Assembly: GCA_940671915.1 (NCBI GenBank)
Contig: CALNVZ010000649.1
Coordinates: 4,762,064 to 4,826,063 of the forward strand
Length of the DNA stretch: 64,000 bases
Source: Paracentrotus lividus
Taxonomy: Eukaryota; Echinodermata; Echinoidea; Camarodonta; Echinidae
Reading direction: 5' to 3'
The notes beneath the pieces are model-generated. The model saw nothing but the letters and a program-made list of their open reading frames with translations, was not told where the DNA came from and ran no database searches. Positions 1 through 16,753 of this stretch are shown here, in pieces; the stretch's first letter is position 1, and the number at the start of each line of letters is the position of its first letter. Both the position numbers and the translations under genes were made by a program.

Positions 1-1993
1 TGTAAATATCAAAAAATATTTCCAAATGATAGCCAACAAAATATGTTAGCATAATATAAACATTAAATCAGTATATCTTTAACATTGTTAAATTTCGGTC
101 ACACACGTGACCAATAATGGTCCTGTAACACAACTTTGAACCTTGATACATTTTAATGTCGGTTTTTTATCACTATCAATTTTTATAGCATTGATAAGTT
201 CATTTATTCTTTTTATTGATACCATATTTGCAATTGTAAAATCATGTTTGAATGCACATTATTCATGAACACATAGCAAAGTAAAAATTGAAGAGTTGCA
301 AAATGCATTGTTAGGCCTGTTGCTCAAATTGAGTAACTCGCAACAGACAATAACACTCGCAATAGTCATTCAATTTGCAACATTTGACTTCTGACTTGTC
401 CTACGATTCAGGTGATCTGTGCACACAAGAACAACAATATCGTTACAATTATCAACGAAAAGAGGAATAAATGAGCTTGAAAATGGTATAAAATTCAATA
501 AAAATTAGAAGATACCCCAAAAGTTACCATGGCCTAAAGTCGGGATTCGGAATTCAATTTGATCAATAAAAATGCATCATGCGACAATTGACTTTTTACT
601 TTTCTCCATATTCTGATATTTTGTGCATTTAAGCATGACACAATCATTACAATAGGATATCAATAAAAAGGGGAAGAAATATAAAAAAATATTTCCAGGC
701 ATGCATTAATATAGGTTTTCCTGGTCAAGTTCAAACTATCTCCGATCCATTTGACATTTCGTACAAGCACATTCGTCCGAAATGTGAATTTTTTTAAAGT
801 TCACCAGCTTAAAATGGCAACTTTGATTCAATGATAACGGACCCATTTTCAGATTTTAAACCTTTTACACGTCAGAATTTATGCAAAACATGCATATACG
901 GAAAAGAAATTTGCGTCAAATTGCACAGTTGAGTGGCTTGTGAACTTTTAAAAAAAATGAGATTTATGCATTCAACCATTGCTCACTGAAGCATGACCTT
1001 TATGATTTTTCCTAAAATTTGTTTCTACTGTAATTAATTAAATACCCTACATGGACATATAACTGAATTTTTTTTCTAATTCCTCCTGGTTCAAAAATTA
1101 TTGATATAATTATATCTGAAATAGGGGGAACTTTCTTTTTGTGTTGTGTTTAGAATAGGATATTATATGGTTAAACAAAATGTCTCTTAGAGAATGAGAT
1201 CGAAAGATCATTATAAATGTGCATCATATTACTTTGAAAGTTTTTAATCTATATAATCTATTAAACTAATGAGCTTTTATTTTCTTTTTAATATAAAAGA
1301 GCTTTACAAGCTCGGATCTTGATCATATCTTTGTATGCAGCTTTCTTAAATAAATAAGCTTAAATTTTATAAAAAGATCAACCAAGAGGTCTTTCTGAGG
1401 GAAATTATACCAATGCCAAGAGAGGGCGCTGAATCTGCTCTAAATTTTTGCAATGATTCAACTTGAAAAAAAATGGTGTAATGGTCAAATTGCTTGTAAC
1501 ATAATCAAATTACAATAGATACCAATGTAATAGATATCATTCAATCTTGCCAAAACTATAACCCAGCTTTAACCAAAATAACACCAGGTGTGCGGTTGGC
1601 GCGGTTGTATTTTTATTCAACATGTCCAATATTCAAATACAGTCACTTTGTTTGTTTGCATTCGCTTATCCAGTGTTGTTTATCCCGGGGACCAACCATA
1701 TGTTGGCGTCCCTTGCCAACATTTAGAAAATACCTCCCAATAGCTTCTACATACTCACGCGGTTCGGTGAAAATGTTTTTTTAATTTGATTTGGTTGAAT
1801 TTCTATTCTTATAAACCTTCTTAAGCAATGATTTTACCCACCCTAATGGAAAAAAAAGTTCAAAAAATGTATAATTGTGGAATCTCGGCCAAACATGAAT
1901 CGTAATGAAAAATAACCTTTAATTACCATTTTACAACCTTTTAATGCCGAAACAAAATTTGGTGGAAAATTATATCAAGGGTTTAAGGTCGTT
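1..1993. other. AT-rich intergenic sequence without a recognised gene
   Basis: Only short open frames without family resemblance are present. The sequence is AT-rich with no obvious tandem array. It lies 3' of the minus-strand sulfotransferase exon and may hold its 3' UTR at the right end. Nothing else could be supported. Confidence 0.5.
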
Positions 1994-1999
1994 TTTATT
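1994..1999 (-). promoter_or_regulatory. possible polyadenylation signal AATAAA for the 3-OST-like gene
   Basis: TTTATT on the plus strand reads AATAAA on the minus strand, about 240 bases beyond the stop codon of the terminal exon at 2237. Such hexamers are common by chance in AT-rich DNA, so this is tentative. Confidence 0.25.
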
Positions 2000-2236
2000 A
2001 TTTCTTTTGACTTTTACATAAAGATAGAATGAGATTCCAATTTTAGCCTAACACACTTTTGACTTCGACCCCTTCCCCAGAGAAGAGACCTAAGCCAGCA
2101 ACCATGAACCTAGATTTAACTTAAAGAACAATAAGAACTCTACACCTCACATCCATTTCCTGGGGGTAGGACTAGGGAAGGCATTGGTTGACCGAGTAAT
2201 ACAACTCTACCATAAAATGAGAAAAATAACAAAAAA

Positions 2237-2521
2237 TCAATTTGATTTCATCCACGAAAAAGTCCTTCCTGTTAGAATTTCGAGCTTCTTGTTATATGGT
2301 TCATAAAATGTATACAATTTCTGAAGTGTTTCTTCATCCACTTCAGGATGTGTCCTACCCTTTTTCTTTCCCATACAGTGTTTGGAAGGAAACGCCAAAC
2401 AGTAAAATCCTTTAGCTTCGTCGAAATATAGCTTGTCAGCATCGAAGTACTTGGGCAGCCCCATGAATTCTTCCATGTCTTGAAGTGGCGACAGAGGATT
2501 TCTAATCATATCAATTCTACT
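2237..2521 (-). CDS. heparan sulfate 3-O-sulfotransferase-like, 3' terminal exon
   Basis: This family transfers sulfate from PAPS to the 3-OH of glucosamine in heparan sulfate, in the Golgi. The exon encodes about 94 residues and ends at a TAA stop. It starts just after a splice acceptor (ttttacatag on the minus strand) and opens with SRIDMIRNPLSPLQ. The family hallmarks are in order: a segment like the family's G-(D/E)-RLI-DP region, FDEAKGFYC, a second cysteine (KHC) for the conserved disulfide, the PAPS-contact motif KGRTHP, and the ending YNKKLEILTGRTFSW. That ending is closest to the 3-OST-1/5 type. This exon has no frame breaks, unlike the homologous sequence upstream at 3455-4012. The N-terminal membrane anchor and the rest of the catalytic domain were not found intact in the window. 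It is either the last exon of a real gene or the preserved end of a decaying copy. Confidence 0.85.
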   Translation of the reverse strand, partial: SRIDMIRNPLSPLQDMEEFMGLPKYFDADKLYFDEAKGFYCLAFPSKHCMGKKKGRTHPEVDEETLQKLYTFYEPYNKKLEILTGRTFSWMKSN

Positions 2522-3454
2522 CTATGTAAAATGTAAAGTTAACGTATACCAATGTGCGGCATTATATCGTAATTAAACAAGGCGCGTCCATTATCTAAGA
2601 GGCCAGACGCAACGAAGCGACGTTGATATACGACTGACAAGCGTAGAAATCTATACAGCTGGCTGCAATAATAAATTAGCTCACAAAAACTCCGCTTAAG
2701 AAACTTCCTGCAGCATGGAATGGTATTATCCGTTTCTGTTCAGCAATCTACTCGTACATGGAGATGAAAGAAATTATGAACTTTATTCATGTTGTTAGTT
2801 AATTATCTCCAGACCAGATGGAGGAAATACACATTTGGGCAAGCTTATAACATTATTTGTGATGAAGTTGTATCAGAATCTTTTTTCACATAGATTGATT
2901 TTCCAAACATTATTGATATAGTAGTAGATCTTGTCACTCTTGCGAGACGCCGTCCACATGCGATTATGCATGTGATATGCGGAAATATCGGACCCATCGA
3001 GTAAAATCTATTGTGATAATGTTCAAAGTGACAGGACTTTTCTTAACCAATCGAAATGAATTTACCATCTCTGGAAAGGTGAAGAATTCAAGCTTTTAAA
3101 ACGGCTTGATCATTAGCTGTTATATAATTATGCGTTATCCAGGAAGATAATTATTGGCGTATGAGCATTTTGACGAGCAAAATTGGCCATATTGTACAGG
3201 AATTTGATCTGATTGGATTTCGAATTGACAAATGAAGGACTTTTTTCCCTTTGCAGTAAGTTATTCCTATTTTGAAAAAAAAAGACTCTTACGTAATTAT
3301 TCAAGTTGATCATTTCTTTGAAAAGGTAGTTGCTCGCCATAATCAAGAAAACAAAGTGAAAAACTGGGCAAATACAAAATGTCTATGGCAGCCGTTTGAT
3401 TTGCGTAGAGTGATAGCGCCTCTCCTCTTAAGTTTAACAACTAGATTATATGAA

Positions 3455-4012
3455 CAAATCACCATCCATCTATGTGAATTTGCTCGCGAGGAAAACGTTG
3501 AACCAGTTTCGAAGATGCTGAGAGAACATTCCTGTATAGATGATGGGTTTTTGCTGTTCACTGTGCCTCTTCGTTCAGAACGCTCTTTTCAACGTGTTTT
3601 TGATAACATAGGATATGTTAGCTGAGGATACACTGGTGTCTTACCTTTTTTGTGGCGCCCTCCGTTGACTAAGGACATTTGGGGGACGTGTCACGAACGT
3701 GTACGTAATCAGAAATGGCGTTTCACCGGGTCCGCAAGATGAGCAACAGTTTGATATCGGGTGAAATGTCCGTGCTATCGGCAGGGATGTCGTCTGCTTC
3801 AAATACAACGGTGTTTTTTTCTAAGGTAATCTGATACTGGGAAGTTATGGCATCAGACGTCGGTACTCATCCATACTACGCGTCGGATACAATCCCATTG
3901 ATGTGCCTCACCAGATTTTTCGATCACAGCTGGATAATTGCTCAGAAAGAAATATTCTCCAAGTGCCAATTTCTTCGCGCCGATACCGATCACATGAGGC
4001 AAGCGTCGTCTG
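3455..4012 (-). pseudogene. frame-broken heparan sulfate 3-O-sulfotransferase catalytic domain
   Basis: Read on the minus strand and switching frames, the segment carries family landmarks in the right order: RRLPHVIGIGAKK (start of the sulfotransferase fold, 4012-3971), DEYRRLMP (3871-3849), QITLEK (about 3840-3818), IKLLLILR followed by a broken DPVERAISDY-like stretch (3755 down), YKPIIYTGMF and HLRNWF (about 3551-3500), and REQIHIDG (about 3476). The PAPS loop, normally KKGGT, is disrupted by an indel. Several single-base shifts and stops separate the blocks. The order and orientation fit with the intact exon at 2237-2521 being its continuation. Either this is a pseudogene, or it is one gene whose sequence here has many indel errors. 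I favour pseudogene but cannot exclude low-quality sequence, because such sequence exists elsewhere in the window. Confidence 0.7.
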
Positions 4013-4492
4013 CAATCGAGATTTTCTCTCTACGATCACCGTTTTGTTTCGACAACTCCATCTACTTTGGGACAGAGTGAAGATGGCTTGCGGACTGTCT
4101 CAGTATTCGCGTTGACGTTAAAGCTCTGCGATAGTCGAATCGATTGTAATCAATGTTCGACGTCGAAGCCAATTTGAATCAAAGATGGTATCAGCTGCAG
4201 AAAATAGGAGGAGCAAATCAAAATAACATATGCCAGCCGTCTGACTGATTACACTGCTGCCTCATGGTGTGATGAATCTGAAATTTAATATAAAGGGATA
4301 TGGTAATTTTCTTAATTCAATCTTTTCCTTATCATATTCAACTTATCATACAAAAATGCAGGATTTCATTTTATCTTTATATAGTATCATAATACGTATA
4401 GGGCAATCTATAGGCCTACAAGATCATCATTGTAATTGAGAGGCCTTGGTGAGTGAAAGCAAATAGTAAAGCACCATCATGCTCATAGTTAA

Positions 4493-4713
4493 GGGTGCTA
4501 TCTCACTCCACTTCGCGGAGACGTCTCCGCGACAGAATAGAAATTTCGTCTTAGATAGTATTAGAAGACGTCCCGAGACGTCTCTGAATTCGGAGACCGA
4601 TTTTTTCATAATTGTCGCGGAGACGTCTCGGAACGTCTGTATATATTTATCCGTCGCGGAGACGAAATTTCTATTCTGGTCGGGAGACGTCTCCTGGAAG
4701 TGAGATAGCACCC
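4493..4713. mobile_element. hairpin MITE, GAGACGTCTC family, copy 1
   Basis: The ends GGGTGCTATCTCACT and AGTGAGATAGCACCC are inverted repeats. The interior is a run of cgcggagacgtctcc palindromes, so the whole element can fold on itself. A diverged relative lies at 51712-51953. Confidence 0.75.
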
Positions 4714-4978
4714 AAGTCAGTTTTAATTCTACCGACTCACTAGCTGAAAGAGTGAGTCGGTTTCCGCTCAAGATCGGTTATCGCAAGTTCAACTTGTCCA
4801 CGCTTGCAGGACGGATCTAGCTTTTTAATAAGGTGGTTCACCTAACTATATAACGATTTCGTGTGTGGTTTTCCCCTTTCCTAAAGTGGCCCGGAGAGGA
4901 CATCGCAATAGACGAAATCGCGAATATTGACGAGAAATTCACGACGTCGCGAATTTCGTCGTGAATTTCTTTTTATAC

Positions 4979-5083
4979 GAGGACCGCCCAAGCAAGCCAA
5001 AAAATTCACGACGAAATTCACGACATCGTGAATTTCGTTGCCAATTTCGTCGTGAATTTTTTCGCTTGCTTGCGCGGTCCTGT
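4979..5083. repeat. inverted repeat with GAATTTCGTCGTGAA arms
   Basis: Arms beginning aggaccgcccaagcaagcc and ending cgcttgcttgcgcggtcct are near-perfect reverse complements around a core of repeated cgacgaaattcacga blocks. Similar cgtcgtgaattt blocks continue to the left from about 4910. This is probably a small non-autonomous DNA element. Confidence 0.65.
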
Positions 5084-5121
5084 ATAGACCGGGGGGAATT
5101 TTTGAAAAGTGTCTTAACTAC

Positions 5122-5628
5122 TGTCTTATCTTTGTCTTATATCTGAGAGATAAACACCCTTAAGATGTCCTAAATCGGTATTCTGAAGACTGTCTTTTCT
5201 TGTTTTATCTCTGAAAGTACCGCGCCCATATTTTCTGAGACAAACCAATGAAAATCACTCTTAGTTACTCGTTTAAGCCCTCTTAAACCAATAGAAGGCC
5301 GAGACATAGGGTGTGTCCAAAACACGGTAAATCGCAATGCGTGACTGCTCAATTAATGCGCTATTTACGCAAAGTTAAAGAAAAAGACGGAAAGAACTCA
5401 GAAGAATTTTGAAGAGAAAAAAAGAGTAAAAACAGAGAGGAAAATGGCAGTTAACATGGAGGGCTTAACTTCTGGCAGTATACACGAATTTGTGTGAAAA
5501 TTGTCAATATGAAAGTAAAACTATGAAACAATGTAATCTAAAAAATATTGTTGTTTCTACATAAAGGGCAATTGAACCTGGGTATCATGGTACTAAAACT
5601 TTGTAAAGATAAGACAAAAGATAAGACA
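5122..5628. mobile_element. possible DNA element bounded by CTGTCTTATCTTTGTCTTA inverted repeats
   Basis: CTGTCTTATCTTTGTCTTA at about 5122-5140 is matched by its reverse complement, with one inserted base, at about 5608-5628. The interior has no credible open frame. Exact ends and target duplication are not clear. Confidence 0.45.
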
Positions 5629-5869
5629 GCTAGACCCTGTCATATCATTATTGTGCGCCCGGGGCAAATATTGACTTGCCCCCCCCCTCCACCCTGGTCT
5701 ACTCCAGTTCTGCTCAACGATTTGTTTAGTTTATTGTACCATGGCATATATACATGTCCCCAGACCTGGGATATTTGCTGTCCATACATATACGTAGCTA
5801 TATCAATTTTATTTCTCTGCAATATTTATTTAATGCGAGCGCGAAGCGCGGAAAATTTATGTATCATAA

Positions 5870-6310
5870 ATATATAATAAATATATAATATATAATAAAT
5901 ATATAAATGGTATAAAATGTATATATATATATATCAACTGTAATAACTTTAAATATCACGGGAATTGTTCTTTATAGATTTGGTTTTACTTACCATGGTC
6001 AATAATATTTGTTAGAAGTGTATTCTCGACTCAGTATACGAGGTAATATAGGCAATGAATATACGTCATTTCTCTCCCAATCACAAGTCCTTATTATAGT
6101 GGTCAAAATTTGGTCAGAAGGCCTATCACATCTAGCCGGAATCAACCCAATGCTATATTGTCAGTGATACCAAGGATCTCCAGCGGTGGACTGTACCATA
6201 TTGGAAGAAGAAGAAGATTAACTTGCTATTATGATGAGGCATGCAGAAGAAAAAGGCGTCAGCAATAATAGGTCTGAATCTGTTTTGTTCTTTCCCGTTC
6301 CTACATGGTT
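5870..6310. other. AT-rich intergenic spacer
   Basis: It holds an (ATATAT)n-type low-complexity patch near 5870-5935 and otherwise unremarkable AT-rich sequence. No gene was seen. Confidence 0.4.
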
Positions 6311-6313
6311 TCG

Positions 6314-6317
<4 letters not shown>

Positions 6318-6357
<40 letters not shown>

Positions 6358-6660
6358 GATTTATCGACTTGAAACACATATAGTTGACCAATAGGAAAGT
6401 AGCCTTCGATCGATGATCGAGAGAGGGAGAGAGAGAGAGAGAGAGGTATATGTGGGAAGAGAGAGAGAGAGAGTATAGTTTTGGACCTCAGACTTTTGAG
6501 TGAAGAGAGAGAGAGAAAGAGAGAGAGGGAGAGAGTATAGTTTTGGACCTCATACTTTTGAGTGAAGAGAGAGAGAGCAAGAAAAGGAGAAAGAGAGAGT
6601 ATAGTTTTGGACCTCAGACTTTTGAGTGAAGACCCATTACCTTGCAGTTGCATGTGCACA
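6318..6660. repeat. poly-A run and GA-rich minisatellite (62-64 bp unit, 3 copies)
   Basis: A poly-A tract of about 38 bases (6318-6355) is followed by GA microsatellite. Inside the latter, a unit containing gtatagttttggacctca and ending in (ga)n begins at 6473, 6535 and 6599. The open frames across it come from this simple sequence, not from a gene. Confidence 0.85.
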
Positions 6661-7872
6661 TGTGTAAGAATTCGATATTTCCCATTTCTAATTAAAACCT
6701 TTGTAAAACTGGTAAAGAGGATGAAAAACATTTCCTCATTAAATGCACCCACTTATAAGTTTAAGCACGATTCCAGAATCCAGGAAAGGTATAAGGAACA
6801 TAACAAAGTAGGCCTTCTCAGATTATGTCACATTTTGCTGCTCATAATAGGCCTATATATTGAAACTACAAATTTAAAGCTAGGCCTATGGCTTAACTGA
6901 AAGAATAAACAATTACAATTATAAAACAATAACTTAAAATATTACAATATCATAAGAACAAGAAAACCGATGAGCAAAAATCAAATAAAAGCAATTTACT
7001 TGCTCTGCTGATGCATGCAGTCACTTATTTTTTTTATATTTATAGGCCTAGCCCTCTGGTAAGGTAGTAAATGTTCTTCTGAAATCGCCGATTAAAAAAA
7101 AAATGATTTGCGTTTCTTTTTTTCTTCCCTCCTAAGTTTGTTGTTGTTGTTGTTTTTTCCGGTATGTTATACAAGAGCAATTCACGCTTAAATAATTACG
7201 ATTCAAGTTTTTGACATGATTTTCTGATTATGCCAAGCAATCTCATGATATAAACTTATTTAGATAGGTCCTAATGGGGTAGTTACGTTTTTTTGTGTTT
7301 TTGTGTTTTTGTGTTTTTGTTTTTGTTTGTTGTTTTTTTTTAATACAAATTTAGACCCGAAAGTTTTAAAGAATAAAACCTTATAGTATGAGAGTAAATA
7401 CACTAAAAACAATAAAGAATATTTTATCCAAAATAGACCATGCAAAACGAAATAGATTTGATGATAATCTAATAACTTTAAAAAATCAAATCACAAGTAG
7501 TCACATTGATGGACAATAATGTAATATTTACGTGAACTTTTTAAGATTATTTGACATGTTTACTATGGTCAAATTATTTATGTAATCATTAGAGAGAGAG
7601 AGAGAGCAAGGGCATAGGGGTATTGCACCTTCAAAAATTGCCTATAAACGTTACCAATCTGGGGCCTAGAAAGAATTTAATTATTGCTTTATATCCAATG
7701 ACTTACAAGAAAGCATAACCCTAACCCTACGTCACGATACCAAAATCTGTAATAATGCCTGTACATAGCTACCACATTGACCTATATAATGACCATGCCT
7801 TGGCAAAACTCTTTGTATATTTTGTATGATGCATGTATGTCCTACTTTTTCTAAGTTTGAGCATGCATTATA
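6660..7872. other. intergenic sequence without a recognised gene
   Basis: It holds a (GTTTTT)n patch at about 7289-7325 and a short GA run near 7590. No coding exon, RNA gene or element end was recognised. Confidence 0.4.
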
Positions 7873-8399
7873 CAGTGCGTTTCAGAAAAAATGTAATCCA
7901 GTTTTAGAGGGCCCATATTCCAAGCTCATTTGTTTTTGCTGTTCATATGTAACATATAATTAAAAATGAACTCTCCACCTTTCCAATGGTACCTTTCTTG
8001 AATCATAAATGTAAAACATACTGGAGTAAATTGCAAATGAAAATGACAATTAATACAGAATCCATTTTCCAAGTTTTAAGAAAATTAAAGAAGACTGAGC
8101 GAATGTTGTCCCTGCTGTCCCCGAGCATTGAATAAGATTGCGTGCAATGATGTGTGACTCCTTTGAAAGCATCCACTGAGTCTTTCATCCTTAACAAAAA
8201 ACTTGGGGAAATGGATTTTGTATCTGCCTCCTTGATTTGCAATTTATTCGGTTATGCGTTAAATTATGATTCAAGAAAGGTATCATTGTAAAAGTGAGGA
8301 GTTTATTTTTAATTATATGAAAGAAATAATTAACAAAAATAGGTGATCTAGGAATATGGCCCATCCTAAAATGGATTACCTTTTATTTGAAACGCACTG
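7873..8399. mobile_element. Tc1/mariner-type MITE with long inverted repeats
   Basis: The element starts CAGTGCGTTTCA and ends TGAAACGCACTG, flanked by TA on both sides, as expected for the Tc1/mariner superfamily. The terminal inverted repeats extend about 200 bp with indels. The unique centre (about 8080-8215) has no transposase. Partial relatives lie at about 19788-19930, 47276-47430 and 56369-56420. Confidence 0.85.
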
Positions 8400-9164
8400 T
8401 ATACTGTCTTGTTGACCACAATTAGCCACCACGCCCATGCCACGCCCCCTTTTCATTTCTACTCGTCTCTAATTACATTTTTAACATTTGATCGCTGGAC
8501 GTGAAGCTAGAATATCGTGAGTAATTTATCCATTCCTTGTTATTAAAACATTTTTAATATATCAGTATGTATAAACATGAATAAATGTCGAGATTGATGT
8601 TGTAAAGGTATGCAGTGTTCAGTTAAGAGTGGGAAGAGAGGTAATTTGGGAGAAATGAAAATGCGAATATGTTTTTCTTTAGTCCCACATGTATATTTTT
8701 GCGTCACCCTTGAGCAAGATAACGGATCTCTGTAAGTTAGATTCCCTAGACCCGGGACGCCCCCGGGACGCTGCGGCGTACACTCGTGTACGGGCTACTC
8801 GTAGTAATAGATTCCCCAATAATATAGATCAGCCAGAAAACATTCTCAGGCTCAGGTTGATGGTAGTTGTAAGAAGCCATCTTAAATGATGTCATTATGT
8901 CTCATCAATAGATTTTGAAAGTTTCTTTTCAGGAGTAATTTATCAGATTACAAGGGAAAAAAATAATTGCACCATAGTACAATGTAACATTGTAAGCTAC
9001 ATTTTTGCATAATACACTCTAAAATAAAGCCAAAGGAGCAACATGACCAAAATTTGGTCCACTAGCACTAGGGCCATACATCATTCAACTATCGCCACAT
9101 GTCTGGTGTGGTTCTTATTCACCAAGAATGGCGATTGGACTCAAAATTGTGTGAGGTAAATGTA
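8400..9164. other. intergenic sequence without a recognised gene
   Basis: No exon, RNA gene or element ends were recognised. A short GC-rich patch near 8750-8790 is isolated. Confidence 0.4.
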
Positions 9165-9665
9165 GCATCTTTTGTACTTGTAGGACTACAAATTGATAAT
9201 CATCTGACATGGAAACCGCATATATATTCAAAAGATTAATCAATGTATTCGTAAAAAAGTAGGTGTCTTATTCAGACTTCGACACTTTGATCCACAGAAC
9301 ATCTTAATTTTAATATACAAAGCTTTGATACAGCCACATATTTCATAAGGCATTGAAGTATGGGGAAGTACTTATAAAACTAATTGGAACTGCCTATTTT
9401 ATACTTAAAAAATGGCAATGCGAGCAATAACTTTCAGCCCATGGATGACAAATTCCAAACCTTTGTGCACAAAACTAAAGATCCTAAACATCTATAACTT
9501 ACATGATCTAGCTGTCTTAACATTTGTATATAATATGTTGAATCGTAAGCTATCTTATTTTTAACTGATTATAACCAAGTGATAGAGCACAATTATTCCA
9601 CAAGAGGGAGAGAAAAAAAATAATTGTATATGCCTAAGTGTAAAACAACACTGGGCCATTTCTCA
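9165..9665 (+). mobile_element. non-LTR retrotransposon reverse-transcriptase fragment, 5' part
   Basis: Reading with frame shifts gives LQIDNHLTWKPHI, a VGVLFRLRHFDPQNILI stretch, YKALIQPHIS, GIEVWGST and KLKILNIYNLHDLAV. This is the typical C-terminal region of CR1/L2-like LINE reverse transcriptases. It carries stops and shifts and is dead. It resumes after the inserted element at 9666-10387. Confidence 0.75.
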
Positions 9666-10387
9666 ATATGATGCACCACGCCGTACCCCGGGGTACCGTT
9701 GTACCCCGGGTTCCCTCGTTGTGTAGCGCCACCTCGTGCCCATTATTATGTAGTCTTCTAGATTCGTCGCCGATATCGCGATAGCGCTAACCAAGGCCCT
9801 ATATAGGGCCTTGGCGCTAACGTTGTAGCGCCATCTCGTGCCCATTATTAGTATAGTCTTTTCGAGCGTATACGAATGCCACGCATCCCCACTCACTTGA
9901 TTTCGCGTCGGTGATTGTTCTACCGTTCGCGTCGGTTGCTCTACTCGATGGCGTCGAAGTCCCGCGAAACGGGAGGATATAGAAATCTAATCAACCCACC
10001 CAAAAAATACAAACGACTCAGCAGACAAGAGAAATTGGAAAACGCTCGAGAAAGGGTAAATGAAACGTTGGGTGAGGAGAGGGTCGCCGAAATTCAAGAA
10101 ACATTTTTGATAGCTCAGCGGGGGAACTGTCACTGTCACTGTCTTGGATAATGAAAAATTTAATTTCAAATCTCATTCAATATTAACAACTTTAACAGAG
10201 TACAAAAGATTGATAAATTGCATGCATTTAACAAACAAAAATTATTTTTTATTTTGTTTTTACTCAAATTTAATTTTTTTTTAAATTTTGGGAAACCAGG
10301 GTACAGAGCTAAAAAAAAAAAAATAATAATTCAACAGAACGGTGATTTATTTTTTGGTACCCCAGGGTACCAAAAAGTGCATCATAT
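9666..10387. mobile_element. unclassified DNA element inserted in the LINE
   Basis: The ends ATATGATGCAC...GTACCCCGGGGTACC and GGTACCCCAGGGTACC...GTGCATCATAT are inverted repeats. The interior has a direct repeat (gtagcgccacctcgtgccca near 9723 and a close copy near 9824), a strong palindrome around 9790-9820, and one small open frame. The target duplication is unclear, so I do not assign a superfamily. Confidence 0.65.
9948..10151 (+). CDS. small open frame (67 aa) inside the element at 9666-10387
   Basis: The frame starts MASKSRETGG and is lysine/arginine/glutamate-rich, with a predicted helical stretch RQEKLENARERVNETLGEER. It ends in a His/Cys-rich tail (NCHCHCLG). I recognise no domain. 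It lies between the inverted ends of a repetitive element, so if translated it would be an element protein or a remnant. It may be only a chance frame. Confidence 0.25.
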   Translation: MASKSRETGGYRNLINPPKKYKRLSRQEKLENARERVNETLGEERVAEIQETFLIAQRGNCHCHCLG

Positions 10388-10600
10388 CATTTATGGGAAC
10401 AAAGTTATGGTATGGCTTACCAGATTATATAACAGAGAAAAAAAAGCAGAAATTTATTTCGTAATCTCCTGTCGAGTTATTTACTGCTAAATTAAGCTTA
10501 TGTAATCATGTTTGGACTTGTTTTTGTTATTATTATTATAATGCATCTAATGATTCTTTCTAGTCTATAAACTTTAGAGAAGTAGTTTTAGATTAATTAG
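10388..10600 (+). mobile_element. non-LTR retrotransposon fragment, 3' part
   Basis: Immediately right of the inserted element the frame reads GNKVMVWLTRLYNREKK, a shifted version of the LINE C-terminal pattern (G-K-WN-LP-I-E). It therefore continues the LINE interrupted at 9665. Confidence 0.6.
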
Positions 10601-11470
10601 TACATTTGGCCAAAATAATACTTATACTGGGGCCATGCTCTACTAGCACATGTGCTACCTTCTGGTTCCTATTAAAGCCCAAGTATAGTTGTAGTAGAAA
10701 ACACTGAGTTTTGAAAAACCTGCTCAACTTGTCCTCATAGTGTTCTAAAGACATAATAATATATGGGCAAAGGATATAATCATGTTCCATGCATGTCTTT
10801 CCATGATATGTAATAGTTTGCATGAGCATAGGGAGATGTTCATCAAAGTAAGGCCATACTTCCTTCATTCTCACCCCAGAACTCTGGGCATGCCAACCAG
10901 CAGCTGATTGGTATAGCGTGAGTGAATTCTGTGTGTACAGTCTGTGTGTGGAATAGCATATGCTTTGTACATAAACCGCTCTATGCTGGCATTGTGCCTG
11001 TGAGATCCTATCGATTGTGGCACTGTAAATTGATATATTTACACAGTTTTGTTGCTAAATTCAGGTGTTAGAGTGGATTTTATAACAAATCCTTTTGTAC
11101 ACAGAGGTTAATTGAGGTATTCATTCATATTATTCTGCTCTGGAAGCAAAACAAAAAAAATCTATTCTCCCAACACTATACATGACCTTTAACTACTATA
11201 TTCTTTTATATCTACCAGTTTTATATCTGCAACACTTTGTATTATAATTATTGTATCCATGCCAATGTATTCTGTACCTGTATTCACGATTATATGAAGT
11301 TGCTGTTGTTGTTAATGAATAAATTCAATTCAATTGAATCAGAATTTGGTCATTTTTACCCGCTATTTTAGAGTATAGCTAAAAAGAAGAATATCTTCTT
11401 AGATACATCGGAAATGTCAATCGAAAGAAACTTTTCGCATGATATCACAGTGGTTTCTTTTTTATAAATA
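10601..11470. other. intergenic sequence upstream of the sulfotransferase gene
   Basis: It includes an A/T-rich tail-like sequence (gaataaattcaattcaattg near 11318-11337) that may be the 3' end of the neighbouring LINE. No exon was recognised. The promoter and any 5' noncoding exon of the sulfotransferase gene should lie here but have no clear motif. Confidence 0.35.
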
Positions 11471-11485
11471 TTTCTTGCAGTAACA

Positions 11486-16602
<5,117 letters not shown>

Positions 16603-16617
16603 AGGAGAAGGAAACCC

Positions 16618-16752
16618 TAGGAACCAGTCAGAGGCGTCGGAAGGCTCTGAGGAGACAAAGGATTGGAGGGGCAGGCCATAGTGAACACACAATCGTTTGC
16701 CCCTCCAATCCTTTGTATGTGCAGAGCCTTCCGATGCATCTGGAACCAGTTA
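16618..16752. repeat. long inverted repeat just 3' of the SULT stop codon
   Basis: The left arm (from aggaaccagtcagaggcgtc to caaaggattggaggggca) pairs with the right arm (tgcccctccaatcctttg to gatgcatctggaaccagtt) over about 55 bp with few mismatches. It starts 16 bases after the stop, so it should lie in the 3' UTR unless polyadenylation is extremely early. Confidence 0.8.
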
Positions 16753-16753
16753 A

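Noticed and set aside
3272..3625. 117-residue plus-strand frame
   Set aside because: It is antisense to the broken 3-OST domain; the minus strand explains the composition.
3847..4115. Two plus-strand frames of 70-77 residues
   Set aside because: They are antisense shadows of the same 3-OST remnant.
6315..6752. 145-residue Ser/Leu-rich minus-strand frame
   Set aside because: It is translated GA microsatellite and poly-A.
8003..8242. 79-residue minus-strand frame
   Set aside because: It spans the centre and right arm of the Tc1/mariner-type MITE; no transposase motif.
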